DNA of 64,000 nt from assembly GCA_017623655.1 (NCBI GenBank), contig JAGAON010000009.1, positions 186,001 to 250,000 on the forward strand, in the 5' to 3' direction. The position numbers were made by a program, and so were the translations under genes. The notes beneath the pieces were generated by a model. That model was given only the letters and a program-made list of their open reading frames with translations, had not been told where the DNA came from and did no database searches. The stretch's first letter is position 1, and each line of letters opens with the position of its first letter. Below are positions 52,664 through 63,900 of this stretch, in pieces. Source of the stretch: Prevotella sp. (GTDB lineage Bacteria > Bacteroidota > Bacteroidia > Bacteroidales > Bacteroidaceae).

Positions 52664-54418
52664 TTATCTGTTAGCTTCAAAACTGCCGTTCTCTCCACTG
52701 CCGAATGCAGGATTCTGCTTCAACTTCGGATTGGCTTTCAGTTCATCAAGGTTATAAGGCCAGTAGATGGCATCCATCTTCTGCATCTTGCTTTCTACTA
52801 TGCCTCTTAAATCCACACTTTTGTTGGCTACGTTTGAACGGAGATAGTCTGTATTGCCGTCACGCTGTGAACGGCGCACAAGGTCAAAGTATCTCTTGCC
52901 CTCAAACATCAGTTCCCTGTTACGCTCCGCATAAACCAGTTCCGTGATGTCCGCCTTGTTCTTGTAGTTGGTATGAACAAGTGTGTCCTTAAGATCATAC
53001 TGCATCACAGAACGTTTGTTTACGGCATTGACAAGCTTGAAGGCTTCTTCAAGACGAAGCTGGTCCTGCTGTGACAGGGCGTCTCCATTTGCATCGGACA
53101 TGAGTTGTGACAAGGCCTCCGCCTTCAACAGCATGATGTCGGTAAGACGGTAGATGATATAGTTGGCCTTGTTACGTGACTCCTCCTTATCGCCGTGAGT
53201 GGGATAAAAACCGCCAATACTATAACTCTTTGATGACGGGTCATACATAAACATGCCACTGTAAGCATACTTCATGATGCCAAGCCCCATCAGATTCTCG
53301 TAACCACGGGCGTCCTTTCCCTTGTTACTGCTGTCAAACACCTTATAGACTTCGTTTTTCTGGTCATTGCCCACGTATGAGGTACAAACAGTATAAGGTA
53401 CTCCTCTGCCCCAGAAGAAATCGCTGACCGGTCCGTTTGAAATCTGCCTGTCACCGCTTTCTTTATCGAAATTAAGTTCAAAGATGCTCTCCATACTATT
53501 GCCTTGCACAAATATAGAAGAGAAAGCCTGTCCGAACATATTGGTGTAACCGTCATACAGCGTATGAATAAGCGGGTAACCATTGGTAATCTTAAAGTAT
53601 GTGGGGGATATTTTATTTTCCTCCGCGTCCTTCTTCTTGGCCTTTATGATGAGGTCTGCGTACTCGATGCACTTCTGATAGTCCTGCTTCCATAGATACA
53701 TCTCACACAGCAGGGCGTGTATGAAGTTAAGCGTCACTCTGCCGGTGTTGTAATATGCGGCAAGCCCCGTGGCTTCCGGATATTTCGTTATGGCGTCGCC
53801 TTTAACCGCCTCCAACGATGCTATGAGTTTGTCCAGCACCTCATTGAAAGGCATTACCGGCTGAGCCAACTCCTGACTGTCATCAAGATATGCTTCTTCG
53901 GTATAGGGCACGTCACGGAATGTGCGTATAAGATAGAAATAGCAAAGGGAACGTATTGCCGTAACCTCGGCTATGTCCGCCCGCAACTCACTCTGAGTGT
54001 ATGACGGGTCTTTTTCCGCTACACCGGGAGCGTATTCTATGACGGTGTTGCACCGGTTTATTATATTGTAGAAATCACCCCAATATGTATAGGGGTTGTT
54101 GGCCATGATGTTCTCTTTAAGTATTCTCTCAAGGCTCACATCCTTGTCAATGATTCCGTTGTTGATTATGTTCTCAGCACGGAACTCGCCCCATATCATC
54201 ATCCTGCTCAGCATGGCGTATGACTCCATACCGGAATAACAGCCGGCGATGATGTTCTTCACATCCGCCTCTTCATTCCAGAACTGTTCCAAGGTAATGA
54301 CATTCTGCGGTTCCACTTCAAGGAAGTCACTGCAACCGGAAAGCAAACCTCCGGCAGGCAGTGCGGCCGCAACCACAGCCAAGGTTCTCACCTTATTATA
54401 TAATGTGTTCTTTTTCAT
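52664..54418 (-). CDS. SusD/RagB family glycan-binding lipoprotein
   Basis: A 584-residue SusD-like surface lipoprotein. The lipobox is LLSGC (Cys about 29), followed by SDFLEVEPQN, the usual SusD opening. TPR-like helices contain ADIAEVTAIRSLCYFYLIRTFRDVPYT (positions about 149-175), and the C-terminal family signature ERNRELMFEGKRYFDLVR is at about 512. It belongs with the SusC gene 17 bases upstream and differs strongly from the other SusD in the operon, so the two pairs probably bind different parts or sizes of the substrate. Confidence 0.93.
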   Translation of the reverse strand: MKKNTLYNKVRTLAVVAAALPAGGLLSGCSDFLEVEPQNVITLEQFWNEEADVKNIIAGCYSGMESYAMLSRMMIWGEFRAENIINNGIIDKDVSLERILKENIMANNPYTYWGDFYNIINRCNTVIEYAPGVAEKDPSYTQSELRADIAEVTAIRSLCYFYLIRTFRDVPYTEEAYLDDSQELAQPVMPFNEVLDKLIASLEAVKGDAITKYPEATGLAAYYNTGRVTLNFIHALLCEMYLWKQDYQKCIEYADLIIKAKKKDAEENKISPTYFKITNGYPLIHTLYDGYTNMFGQAFSSIFVQGNSMESIFELNFDKESGDRQISNGPVSDFFWGRGVPYTVCTSYVGNDQKNEVYKVFDSSNKGKDARGYENLMGLGIMKYAYSGMFMYDPSSKSYSIGGFYPTHGDKEESRNKANYIIYRLTDIMLLKAEALSQLMSDANGDALSQQDQLRLEEAFKLVNAVNKRSVMQYDLKDTLVHTNYKNKADITELVYAERNRELMFEGKRYFDLVRRSQRDGNTDYLRSNVANKSVDLRGIVESKMQKMDAIYWPYNLDELKANPKLKQNPAFGSGENGSFEANR

Positions 54419-54435
54419 TGTCGTAGAATTAATGT

Positions 54436-57400
54436 TTAGAAATCCACTGTCATACCAAAGGTGTAGGACTTAGCGCGCGGTGTCTGACCATAATCGATGG
54501 CCGGCGACGTTCCCGCAGCACTTATGTCGGGGTCAACTCCTGTGTAGCTTGTTATGACAAACGGGTTATTGGCACTGACATAGAAGCTGACCTTGTTGAG
54601 ACCTATCCATTTAAGGTACTTCTTCTTCAACGTGTAGGATAGCTGTGCGTATGTCATACGCAGATAGTCACCGTCCTCCACGAACCGGTCGCTCAACAAT
54701 GTGTTGTAGTTCGTATCCTTGCCATACATGGCACGAGGTATGGTCGTCTCGTCACCTTCCTTGCGCCAACGGTAGTTTACCGCCTGACTTTGGTTGTCAT
54801 TGTTTATCATTGCCTCGGAATAAAGACGGGCACGGTTGATTATCTTGAAACCAAGACGATAAGAGAACTGTGTGCTCAGACGCCAGTCGCCGTATGTGAA
54901 CGCGAAACCGAAACCACCCATAAGTTTTGGAAGTGATGAACCGAGATAGACAATGTCAAGCGCATTAATCTGACCATCGTTGTTGACATCCTCATACATG
55001 GCGTCACCACCATAGAACTTGTAGCCAGAGCCGCCGTTAACACCGGAACCGTCATTAGAATATGCGAAGACCATACGCACCGGTTCGCCCTTGTCGTTGC
55101 GTATTATCCTGCCGTCCGCCGTCTGCGCCACCGGTACGGTCAGCCCATCCGCAATGAACTTCTCCTGTAATTGCTGCTGTGTCATAGCATCTACCTGTCC
55201 GGCATCATACGACATACCCTTCTTATCATATATTTCCTTGAACCTCTGAGGTGTAATATCCTTGAAGGTATCATACTGATACTGATAGACACCCTTATAG
55301 CGGAAGCCATAGATGGAGTTGTTAGGGTTGTTCAGCTGCACACGCTCCATTATCTGGTTGTTCTCGTTGTTGAACGTCGTGTTCTTGTTCGCCAACAACG
55401 TCTCATCCATCTCAAGAATCCTGCTCTTACTGTTGGAGAAGTTGGCATTGATGTCCATGGTGAACTTGCCAATCTTCAAGAGTTTGTTGGTATTGACGTG
55501 GAACTCCCATCCAGTATTGCGCATCTTGCCGTCATTACGGTAATCAACAGTGGCAAAACCGGTATTTGACGGGATGCGGAAGTTCGGCATCAATATGTCC
55601 GATACCGTCTCATTATACATTTCGAACGTCACGTTCAGTTTGTCAGACATGAATCCCAAATCAAAACCAAGGTTATATTTGTTGGACTTCTGCCACTTCA
55701 AGTTCGTAAGTTTAAGGTTTGTCGGGTACATGGCCGACATATCCAGATACTGCGATGCGGAAGCATACTTTGACGTGTAAAGGTAGTCCTTGTTAGGTGC
55801 AGAGCCGGTGTAAGCCCAGCTCGGACGTATCGAGAGCATTGACAGCCATCCGCGGAATCTTTCCATAAACGGCTCGTCTATGACATTCCATCGCAGAGAC
55901 ACTGACGGGAAGTAGCCCCACCTGTTGTCCGGACCGAACTTCGTGGTACCGTCGGCACGCAATGTGAAATCGACCATATAGCGGCTCTTGTAAGCATAGT
56001 GCGTGGAGAAAGTGAAAAACAGCGAGCGTCCTTCCGAGAACCAAGAGGACAAACCATTGTTCTTACCTCCGGCATACGGGCTCTCTATACCACCTGACGG
56101 CAATCCGGTAGCACTGGTTGACTGACCGTTGGAGTTCCATGTAGATAGCTCCATACGTCCCATGGCAAGCAAAGAGTGATCCTTGTTATTGAAAGAAGGT
56201 ATGAAAGTAAGTGTGTGTTTCGTTGTGAGAGACACATCCTTCTTGTTCTCATTGAAAGCATTGTTCACACCTTTCTGCCATTCCGTCGTAACAAGTTCAG
56301 ACGGATAGAACTTGTCTGTATATCTGTTGGATATTCTCATATATACCTGTCCTCTCCATGTCAGTCGGTGATGATCCTCATCCAGTCCGAGCAACTCATA
56401 GTTAAGCACGAGTTCCGGGTTGAGGTCATACGTCGTCATGATGTTCTTCGCAAGATATGCGCTTGCCACTGGGTTGACATAAACTCGCTGGTCATCCTTG
56501 AACACGTCACTACCCTTATACAGGCCGCTCTGCAACATATTATAATATGTATCGGTATCATTGCCGTAGATGTCCTCTTCGTATATACTCATGTTAGGCA
56601 TCTTCTTCTGCGCGATCTCCAACAGATTGTCGTAGTTCATGTAGTTCTTGGTGTATGTCATGGCGAAGTTCGTCTGCACACGTATGCGTTCACTGACGTT
56701 ATAGTCAAGGTTTACACGCGTAGAGAAGCGGTTCATCTTCTGCGCAATCACCGAACCCGTCTCATTGTCGAAACCACCGGATATACGGAACAACGCTTTC
56801 TCGCCGCCACCGGAAATGGTGATGTAATGGTTCTGCAAGAAACCCCATTGCGTAACGGCGTCACGCCAATCCGTATTGTCGTCATACTGGTTAGACTCCT
56901 TCCATGTACTGCCAAGATAATTGATTTCCGGAATGTTGCTTGTCGCGTCATTCTGCTGCGGGTTAAAGTAGGACTCCTTCAACAGCATGGTGTAGTCGTC
57001 ACCGCTAAGCAGTTCCATTCCCTTAGGCTGGTATTTGCCTGTCAGCTTGAACGTGTAAGTAAGCCTTGGCTTTCCTTTCGTACCACGCTTTGTCGTTATC
57101 TCTATGACACCGTTGCCACCCTGCGAGCCATATATCGCCGCACCGGCACCATCCTTGATTACGTTGATGGATGCGATGTCCTCCGTGTTCACGTTAAGCA
57201 ACTCCGAGAATTTCTCCTCATTGGCAGTGGTCACGTCAAAGTTCGTCATGTCAAGGTCATCCCTGACATTTCCATCGACAACGATGAGCGGCTGCTCGTT
57301 GGTAAGTCCTGAAAGTGAAGTACTGTTACGCAGCTTCATCACCGAACCTGCACCGAGGTTACCGGAGTTTGCCACGATGTCAAGACCTGCTATACGTCCC

Positions 57401-57882
57401 TGCAACGCCTCATCCACAGACGTTATGCCCAGTCCCTCGAACTCCTTGGCATCGATGGACTGCCTTGCGAAAGACACCTCACGCTCAGGTATAGGCAGCG
57501 AGTTGCCCTGCATACGTTTCTTGGACTTCACGGTCACCTCCTGCAACGTTGTCGAGGATTCCATTTTCACATTATAGGTAGTCTTGTCAAAGCTGAACGT
57601 CTGCGTCTTCAATCCCACGAACGAGATACGCAGTTTGTTCTTCGGATTCTTCACCTTCATGTTGAAGTTACCGTTCATATCAGTTATGGTGGACTCTATG
57701 ATACGTCCATTACCGTCAATCTCGCAGATGGCAGCGCCCATCAACGGTCCGAAGTCATCACTCACCGTACCATGCACGGACGTTATCTGCGCCATTGCCG
57801 CAACGCTGCACAGCAGCATCGCACATACCAAGACAGCAGTCCTGCAATGATGACCTATCATATTTACAGTCATTTGTTTCAT
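54436..57882 (-). CDS. SusC/RagA TonB-dependent transporter
   Basis: A 1148-residue outer-membrane importer with a signal peptide ending near MAQ (about 32). It has a carboxypeptidase-like domain (VHGTVSDDFGPLMGAAI, about 36), a TonB-box-like stretch (LQEVTVKSKK, about 112), a plug domain (PLIVVDGNVRDDL about 202; IASINVIKDGAGAAIYGSQG about 236) and a barrel ending TFGMTVDF with the C-terminal Phe typical of outer-membrane proteins. It pairs with the SusD gene 17 bases downstream and follows a large fasciclin gene by 19 bases. No STN signalling domain is present. Confidence 0.94.
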   Translation of the reverse strand: MKQMTVNMIGHHCRTAVLVCAMLLCSVAAMAQITSVHGTVSDDFGPLMGAAICEIDGNGRIIESTITDMNGNFNMKVKNPKNKLRISFVGLKTQTFSFDKTTYNVKMESSTTLQEVTVKSKKRMQGNSLPIPEREVSFARQSIDAKEFEGLGITSVDEALQGRIAGLDIVANSGNLGAGSVMKLRNSTSLSGLTNEQPLIVVDGNVRDDLDMTNFDVTTANEEKFSELLNVNTEDIASINVIKDGAGAAIYGSQGGNGVIEITTKRGTKGKPRLTYTFKLTGKYQPKGMELLSGDDYTMLLKESYFNPQQNDATSNIPEINYLGSTWKESNQYDDNTDWRDAVTQWGFLQNHYITISGGGEKALFRISGGFDNETGSVIAQKMNRFSTRVNLDYNVSERIRVQTNFAMTYTKNYMNYDNLLEIAQKKMPNMSIYEEDIYGNDTDTYYNMLQSGLYKGSDVFKDDQRVYVNPVASAYLAKNIMTTYDLNPELVLNYELLGLDEDHHRLTWRGQVYMRISNRYTDKFYPSELVTTEWQKGVNNAFNENKKDVSLTTKHTLTFIPSFNNKDHSLLAMGRMELSTWNSNGQSTSATGLPSGGIESPYAGGKNNGLSSWFSEGRSLFFTFSTHYAYKSRYMVDFTLRADGTTKFGPDNRWGYFPSVSLRWNVIDEPFMERFRGWLSMLSIRPSWAYTGSAPNKDYLYTSKYASASQYLDMSAMYPTNLKLTNLKWQKSNKYNLGFDLGFMSDKLNVTFEMYNETVSDILMPNFRIPSNTGFATVDYRNDGKMRNTGWEFHVNTNKLLKIGKFTMDINANFSNSKSRILEMDETLLANKNTTFNNENNQIMERVQLNNPNNSIYGFRYKGVYQYQYDTFKDITPQRFKEIYDKKGMSYDAGQVDAMTQQQLQEKFIADGLTVPVAQTADGRIIRNDKGEPVRMVFAYSNDGSGVNGGSGYKFYGGDAMYEDVNNDGQINALDIVYLGSSLPKLMGGFGFAFTYGDWRLSTQFSYRLGFKIINRARLYSEAMINNDNQSQAVNYRWRKEGDETTIPRAMYGKDTNYNTLLSDRFVEDGDYLRMTYAQLSYTLKKKYLKWIGLNKVSFYVSANNPFVITSYTGVDPDISAAGTSPAIDYGQTPRAKSYTFGMTVDF

Positions 57883-57901
57883 GTTAATGGTTCATTATAG
57901 G

Positions 57902-60673
57902 TTAGTACCTCCAGTCACTATTCTGGCTGTTGTCAAAGAGCAACACACCGTCTATCTGATGCACCACGGCGTTGGAAGACGCTTGCAGCAAGGCTGTCTG
58001 TAAGCCCGGCGTGCCGCTAATCCAATACTCACGGCATATCCTGTTATAAAAATTCCCTGACGTCACCACATTACATGTGTTACCCAACAGGTCCGTCACC
58101 GAATAACCGGAAGCGCCGGCATTTACAGTCAGAGAATAATACCTGTTCGTAGTCGGATTCAGTTTGGCGGTCTCGAATTTCTCCTCGTTCACCTCGCCGC
58201 CGTTCAGGCACACCGCCCTGTCCTGCACATGATAGCGTATGAAGTCATGTATGCGGTTGACAATCTTCTCACACAACTCGTCATCACCTCTGTTATGGGC
58301 TTCCTCAAAGTCATCCCATGTAGGAAGCACATGCCTGTCTATAAGTTCCTGTATCGCCTTGTCGGTAGGAACATATACAGTGTAGTTATAGTTGTCGAAA
58401 AGTGAAAGATTGTAGTTCTCCGTATTGTTGGCACATTTATAAGAACCATCCGTATTTGTCAGCAAAGGATTCCTTAAATAAGGCTCGTTAGTATCATTAC
58501 TCGGATCATGCAAGAGTTCAAAGAACAACTTACATTTGCTTTCCGGCTTATTGGCCTCTTCCTTCAACACTTCATACACAGACTTGGTCGCCGTCTGCGG
58601 AAGGTCAATGAAGTTAGAGGAATTTTCATCCGTGCACACCATATACGTCACACCGTTACCGGTACTGCCCATATCATAAATATAATCAGAAGCAACACTT
58701 ATGTTCTGCCCATAGTCCAGCTGGTAACCGCCTTGGAAGTTCATCGTCCCGTTTGAGCCGTGAGCCTTTATTATGCTTCCCGCCTTCGTACTGTAATACA
58801 ACCGGTCAGATGTTATGACAGCGCCCCCTGCATTGTCGCCGATGATGATGCTGTTGTCAATAAGATCTTGCAGACGGTTATTTATCACGGCCGGCTTCAA
58901 ATCCCTCGGTGAAGAGTTCTGCACCGTCACGTTTCCGTTCTCATCTATGGTACACTTGTATGACTTACCCTTAACCATATTGTTTTCAAACGAGAACTCA
59001 AACAAATTCTGTTGCGGCAGACCATAAGAGCATGGGTCTATGTATCTGAACATCTTGACATCCGGGTTCGCCGTTGACGGTGTTACATTGTAAGGCGCAA
59101 TGAGCGCAAACCGTGAGTCCATCGCCATCAGGTATGGTGAAAAGTCAGAGAATGAATCATACTCCATCTTGTCGGGATCTGATTTACTTGGAGCGCACGA
59201 ACCGCCGATGGCTCTGTCGATAATGGCAGTAACGTTGGCACTGCCCACCAAAGTCGGGAAGATAACGGAACGGTATTTTCCCGGTGAATAAACCTCATCC
59301 ACCAGATACACCACACCGTTACATCCCATGAAGCACTCCTTCACGTGCTCCGCCGTTATGCCAAGTGGTCTCTGTACGTCATTAATCACAGAGCCGAACC
59401 GTGTCGGCAAAGTGGCAAGGAATGACTCCTGCATATTCACATTAATCAGCGGGACAAGTGTGCCGTAAGGTATAGCCTCCCATGAGCCGTAACGTTCGCG
59501 CAAGCTCTTTCCGCCTCCGTTCATCCACCACTCTTCCAGTGCTTCATCGGTAGGCACAATCATCACAGCGGCATCAAAATGCAAATCATTCTTATCTCCG
59601 CCATAATGGTTCCATCCCGGGTCAAATTTCAGCAGGTACTGGTCATCCATCGAGTTATCCCACTCCGCAGCCTTTTTCAGTCCATGATAATTGTAACTGT
59701 TGAAATATCTCAGGTTATACAGCGGCTCCGTAGTATTGAAGGTAGTCTGGTATTTCCTCAACTCGTCACCTGTCACAGCCTCCGGATAGCTCCATCTTTT
59801 AAGGAAGCTCGCCCATCTCGTCATGCGCGGGTCACTGTTGATGATGCCGGCCACATTCTTTGTGCCGTCAACCACTCCGTCAACCACATAGATATATCCG
59901 TTCTTGCAGGTCTGCTCGTCGCTTATGACCTTCTTTCCGTTTATCCATGAATCTTCCGTGGAGTTTGACACACCGTTTGTCACCTTGCTGAGGTCTTCTC
60001 CGGTGATGCCGTTCTTGTTCATAAATTCCGGCAGGAAGTGAATCATCGGGGCATTCGTCCCATCCGTCAGTATCTTTATGTCCTTGCCTTCCTCCCGCAC
60101 GGTCTTCCATGCGTCCATGCTCTCGTCGTCCAACGGATTCACAGGCATATCCGCCATACGGTATGTCTGTATGGTGTCATACACCGAAGCGTAAGTCTCC
60201 CGTCGCATACACTGTCCCGTCTGCGGCGGGTTGCCGCTGACATTGGACATAAGCTCGAGGAGGTAGGCATTGTTAATCATTGAGTTGTTGAACATCATCT
60301 TCTTCTGTGCCGTCGTAAGCTGTTCATAGGTAATGCCCTTTTCCTTGAACCATTCGTCAAACACATCGTCAGGAGTGGCGAACACCGTTCGTGAGCCGGT
60401 CTTTGACAATGTCTCCGTGTAACCGAGTTCGTCAATGAGGCGCAACGTTGTGTTGAAGGTCTTGTGTGACCCGTCCTTCACGGTAATGCCTTCCTGTAAA
60501 CGCTCATAGATGGAGTTACCCAGCCATTCCGGCTGTCCGGTCAGTATGTCCTTGTCACAGGACTGTATCATACCGCAAGCCAAAAACATACCGCAAGCCG
60601 TAAGCACTTGCAGTGACTTGCCTCTACCCCATGCTCTCAAAGCGTCCCATTCTTTTGAATGTATTTTTCTCAT
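57902..60673 (-). CDS. Large multi-fasciclin lipoprotein
   Basis: A 923-residue protein with a long N-terminal region ending in a lipobox-like IQSC (Cys about 39). At least three FAS1-type signatures are visible: RTVFATPDDVFDEWF (about 93), AAVMIVPTDEALEEWW (about 375) and YTVYVPTDKAIQELI (about 775), each followed by helices, so it is probably a string of FAS1 domains separated by beta-rich inserts. It is much longer than the other two fasciclin proteins of the locus and sits directly before susC (19 bases). Likely a surface glycan-binding component; the ligand is unknown. Confidence 0.74.
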   Translation of the reverse strand: MRKIHSKEWDALRAWGRGKSLQVLTACGMFLACGMIQSCDKDILTGQPEWLGNSIYERLQEGITVKDGSHKTFNTTLRLIDELGYTETLSKTGSRTVFATPDDVFDEWFKEKGITYEQLTTAQKKMMFNNSMINNAYLLELMSNVSGNPPQTGQCMRRETYASVYDTIQTYRMADMPVNPLDDESMDAWKTVREEGKDIKILTDGTNAPMIHFLPEFMNKNGITGEDLSKVTNGVSNSTEDSWINGKKVISDEQTCKNGYIYVVDGVVDGTKNVAGIINSDPRMTRWASFLKRWSYPEAVTGDELRKYQTTFNTTEPLYNLRYFNSYNYHGLKKAAEWDNSMDDQYLLKFDPGWNHYGGDKNDLHFDAAVMIVPTDEALEEWWMNGGGKSLRERYGSWEAIPYGTLVPLINVNMQESFLATLPTRFGSVINDVQRPLGITAEHVKECFMGCNGVVYLVDEVYSPGKYRSVIFPTLVGSANVTAIIDRAIGGSCAPSKSDPDKMEYDSFSDFSPYLMAMDSRFALIAPYNVTPSTANPDVKMFRYIDPCSYGLPQQNLFEFSFENNMVKGKSYKCTIDENGNVTVQNSSPRDLKPAVINNRLQDLIDNSIIIGDNAGGAVITSDRLYYSTKAGSIIKAHGSNGTMNFQGGYQLDYGQNISVASDYIYDMGSTGNGVTYMVCTDENSSNFIDLPQTATKSVYEVLKEEANKPESKCKLFFELLHDPSNDTNEPYLRNPLLTNTDGSYKCANNTENYNLSLFDNYNYTVYVPTDKAIQELIDRHVLPTWDDFEEAHNRGDDELCEKIVNRIHDFIRYHVQDRAVCLNGGEVNEEKFETAKLNPTTNRYYSLTVNAGASGYSVTDLLGNTCNVVTSGNFYNRICREYWISGTPGLQTALLQASSNAVVHQIDGVLLFDNSQNSDWRY

Positions 60674-60886
60674 AGCAGGTTAGTATTTTGTTATTATTCT
60701 TTGTTTAGTGTTTGTAAGTTCCGGGGATTCCGGAGTTTTATGTCGCCGCCATGTAGTGTGGCGTATGCTGTCTATTTTAATGGTTGTGCTTCCGGCACAA
60801 TGCGGGAACAGGGCTTTTTCTGACGGCAATGGCACTTGCTCTCCTTGTTCCAACTTCTCGCCATACATTAATAATTTAACAAGATA

Positions 60887-60923
60887 ACAGGGGTAGATCC
60901 CTGCGAAAGAGACCTACTCCTGT
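60887..60923 (-). terminator. Hairpin after the large modular protein gene
   Basis: On the minus strand ACAGG-A-GTAG pairs with CTAC-C-CCTGT with single mismatches around an inner loop, about 65 bases after the stop codon. The tail is T-rich but without a solid run, so termination may be partial. The rest of 60674-60986 shows no gene and no consensus promoter for the fasciclin gene. Confidence 0.4.
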
Positions 60924-60986
60924 ATCGAATATCAATCTTTATGAACTAACTTCACACATAGTTCTTTTCATTCATAAAGTCACTTA

Positions 60987-63900
60987 TCACTTCTTAACCA
61001 CTACGGTCTTAGCTGTCACGTTACCGTCAGCGTCCGTTGTAACAACAACGTTAAGACCATTCTGTACCGCTGAGCGCTTGATGCCGTCGATAGAGTAAAT
61101 CTCCACCTTCACCGGCTCGCTTACTGTCTCAACGCCCTTGACGTCGGTAAATCCGCCTTCTTCCTTCTGGCTGTCAGCGCCGAGGTACCACAGCTGGAAG
61201 TCGTCCATGATTACCCAGCATCCGTTCTTGTGGTCAGCCTGTCTGATACCTATGCGGAGCGTGCCGTCAGTAACCTTGATATTAACACCGTTAAGGTATC
61301 TCTGTGCGGTAGCGTCGCTGAAGTAAGCCACGGCAGAAACCATGTCGTTAGGAACGAAGTACTCTATCTCGTCATTGTTATTGTAAGAAGTCTCGTCGCC
61401 TATTCCTATCTTCTCGGTAGAGGCATTAACATCACTTGCAAGGTGCTCGATAGGCTTCACAACCTCATTCTCACCGGTCTTTGCATAAAGTTCGGCAAGA
61501 GACTTTGTGCCTTCCGCATACTGTGCATAGTCCTCGGCAGTACCAACGTAACGGTCAAATGCCCTTACAGTAACCTGATACATACCGTTTGCTGGAACCT
61601 TTATGTCCTGGTACATATCGAAGTCCTTTTCATAGAACTCAACTGCGAGCGCAGCCTTTTGTGTAGAATTGTTACCGAAGTTGTAACCGGTAGTGCCTTC
61701 CCATCCCTCGATGGAGTTTTCGCCGTCCTTCTCGAAGCTTGGTGTCTGTATCAGTGCCGTGAGGTTCACCGGCTCTTCGTCCGTAGCGTTCTCATATCCG
61801 GCAGGGAGAGCGAGTTTGTACCTGCACTCCTCCAGCTTCTCGATAGCCTCGTTAGCCTGTGCGTCGGTATAAATAGCCATATTGGCTTCAACCTCGCCGA
61901 GGTATTCAGCCACGTCAGCCTTAACAGTCTCTGCCGCATCTGAACTCTCGACATAATCAGCAACAGACTGCATCTTGGTAGAAAGTGAAGAGAAGAGTGT
62001 CACAGACTTGTCTATTGTCTCGGAATAAGAAGCGATAGCCGCAAGAGCGTCAAACATAGCCTTTCCGTCAGTGCCTGCAAGAGTTGCGTTTGCAGTGGTT
62101 ATCAGTTCATGTGCCTTAATCTTCACGTCAGAACCCATAACCTTTGTCAGATCAACACCTGCGATGGCCGTTTCCAGTGCCGGCTTCACCACGTCAGCCT
62201 TAAAGCCCTGATAAGTCAGCTTGAAGCGTGTGAAGATAGCCCAAGAGTCACCAAGCTGGTTGGTAGCACCCTTCACGCCGACACGCATTGCGTCACCCTT
62301 CTTTGCCACAAGGCCGAAAGCGGAAACCTTATATTGGCCATTATCAAACGCGAGACCAGCATCCTGCATTCCGTTAGGATATATATACTCACCGTTAGGA
62401 TCTGTATAAGCCGGTGTATCGGTACCGTTATAATAAGACTCAAGCACCGGAACCTGATACTCGAAGACGTTGGCAAGCGGGGTCTTCATATCGTTCATAT
62501 ATACATAAGCGGTAGAAGCCGGAGCATCATCACGCTTTTCACCGGCAGTGGTAAAGTAAGCCTTCCATGCGTCATCACCACGTCCGTAACGGTAGAAGCC
62601 CTGAACGGAAATCTCATACACGCCTATCGGTGCGTTATCCACGGTCTGGTAGATATCGAAGTCCGGGTTGTTCCAAGCCTCGGCGCATTTCGCATTTTTA
62701 TTGGTCGTAGCGACACCGCCGGCACTCTTGAACGTCCATCCGTTCTCACCGTTAGAGAAGTCGGTATTCTTCAGCCACTCTGTCACGTCCGTACCCTCAG
62801 AGATACTGTTGGCAATGGCTGCCTCGCGGAGTTCTTTCAGTTTAGCAGCCTCAGCTATAATCTCATCTGTCGTAAGAGTCTTTTCCTCCAGATACATATC
62901 CGGCCATTCCATCAGATAGTCATTGAGATTATCCATGTCCTCACCATTGTAGTTCGGGTTATTGGCCACTAACTGTGCAGAGTTTATCTCGTCCTTATAG
63001 GACAGCCATGCGGCGATGTTAGCGTCTATCGCAGCCTGTGCAGCTTCAAGTGCGGCAATGTTAGCCTTCACAGCCTCATAAGTTGTGCCGACAGCGGCAT
63101 TGGTCTTCGCTTCCTCGTATGCCTCCACCACAGACGTGGTAACCTGCATCTCTTCAGCGTTGTAAACCGGAAGGTTCTTGATGATGTCATCATTCCACAA
63201 CTGGTATGCGTCCTCTCCGTTACCATAGTATGTAAGGCCGAAGTTGTTGAAGATAGACCAGTCACCACCGGTAGTAACATCCTTCCTTACACCGATTACG
63301 GCTGTTCCTTCTGAAACAGCGAACATCACGCTGTTGTCCTTATAGAAACCGGCATCGAAGTATGTCTTCGCGGTTTCCATATTGTTTGGAACATAATAGG
63401 TGTCATCACCGTCAGCAACAGTAGATTCGTTACCTCCAAGAGAGTTGTTCGGCTGTATGCCATAGAAAACGTTTACGATAGGTGTGCTAAGAGTGTCGAG
63501 CACCTCTTGTCCCTCAACCTTGTTTACGGCATAGAGCATGGCGTTCTTCTCTTTTCCGGCCTTGAAGTTTTGGTAAGAAACGTCAGACCAACCTGCACGA
63601 TAGTATGCCTGTGAAGTCAGAGCATACACACCCACCGGCATTCCTGTAATCTCCTGATAAGTGTTATATGTCTTGTTGTAATGCTCAGCGTCAGCATAAG
63701 TCTGGAAAACAAAAGCCGTCCCGCTCCATCCCGTACCTTTATTCTCAGCAAAGTCAGGGTTGGCTATCAGTGAGGTCATGTCTTTCGGTTCTGCGGCGGA
63801 AGCCTGGCCGGCCTGGAATGTCTTGATGGCATCCTTCACTCCCTCGAGGGCAGCGTTAAGTTCTTCAACCGTTGAAGCCTCATTGCCATATATCGTCTCG

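Noticed and set aside
56176-57312. 378-codon plus-strand ORF opposite susC
   Set aside because: Shadow frame of the SusC gene with no signal peptide or domain; the opposite strand has full-length SusC motifs.
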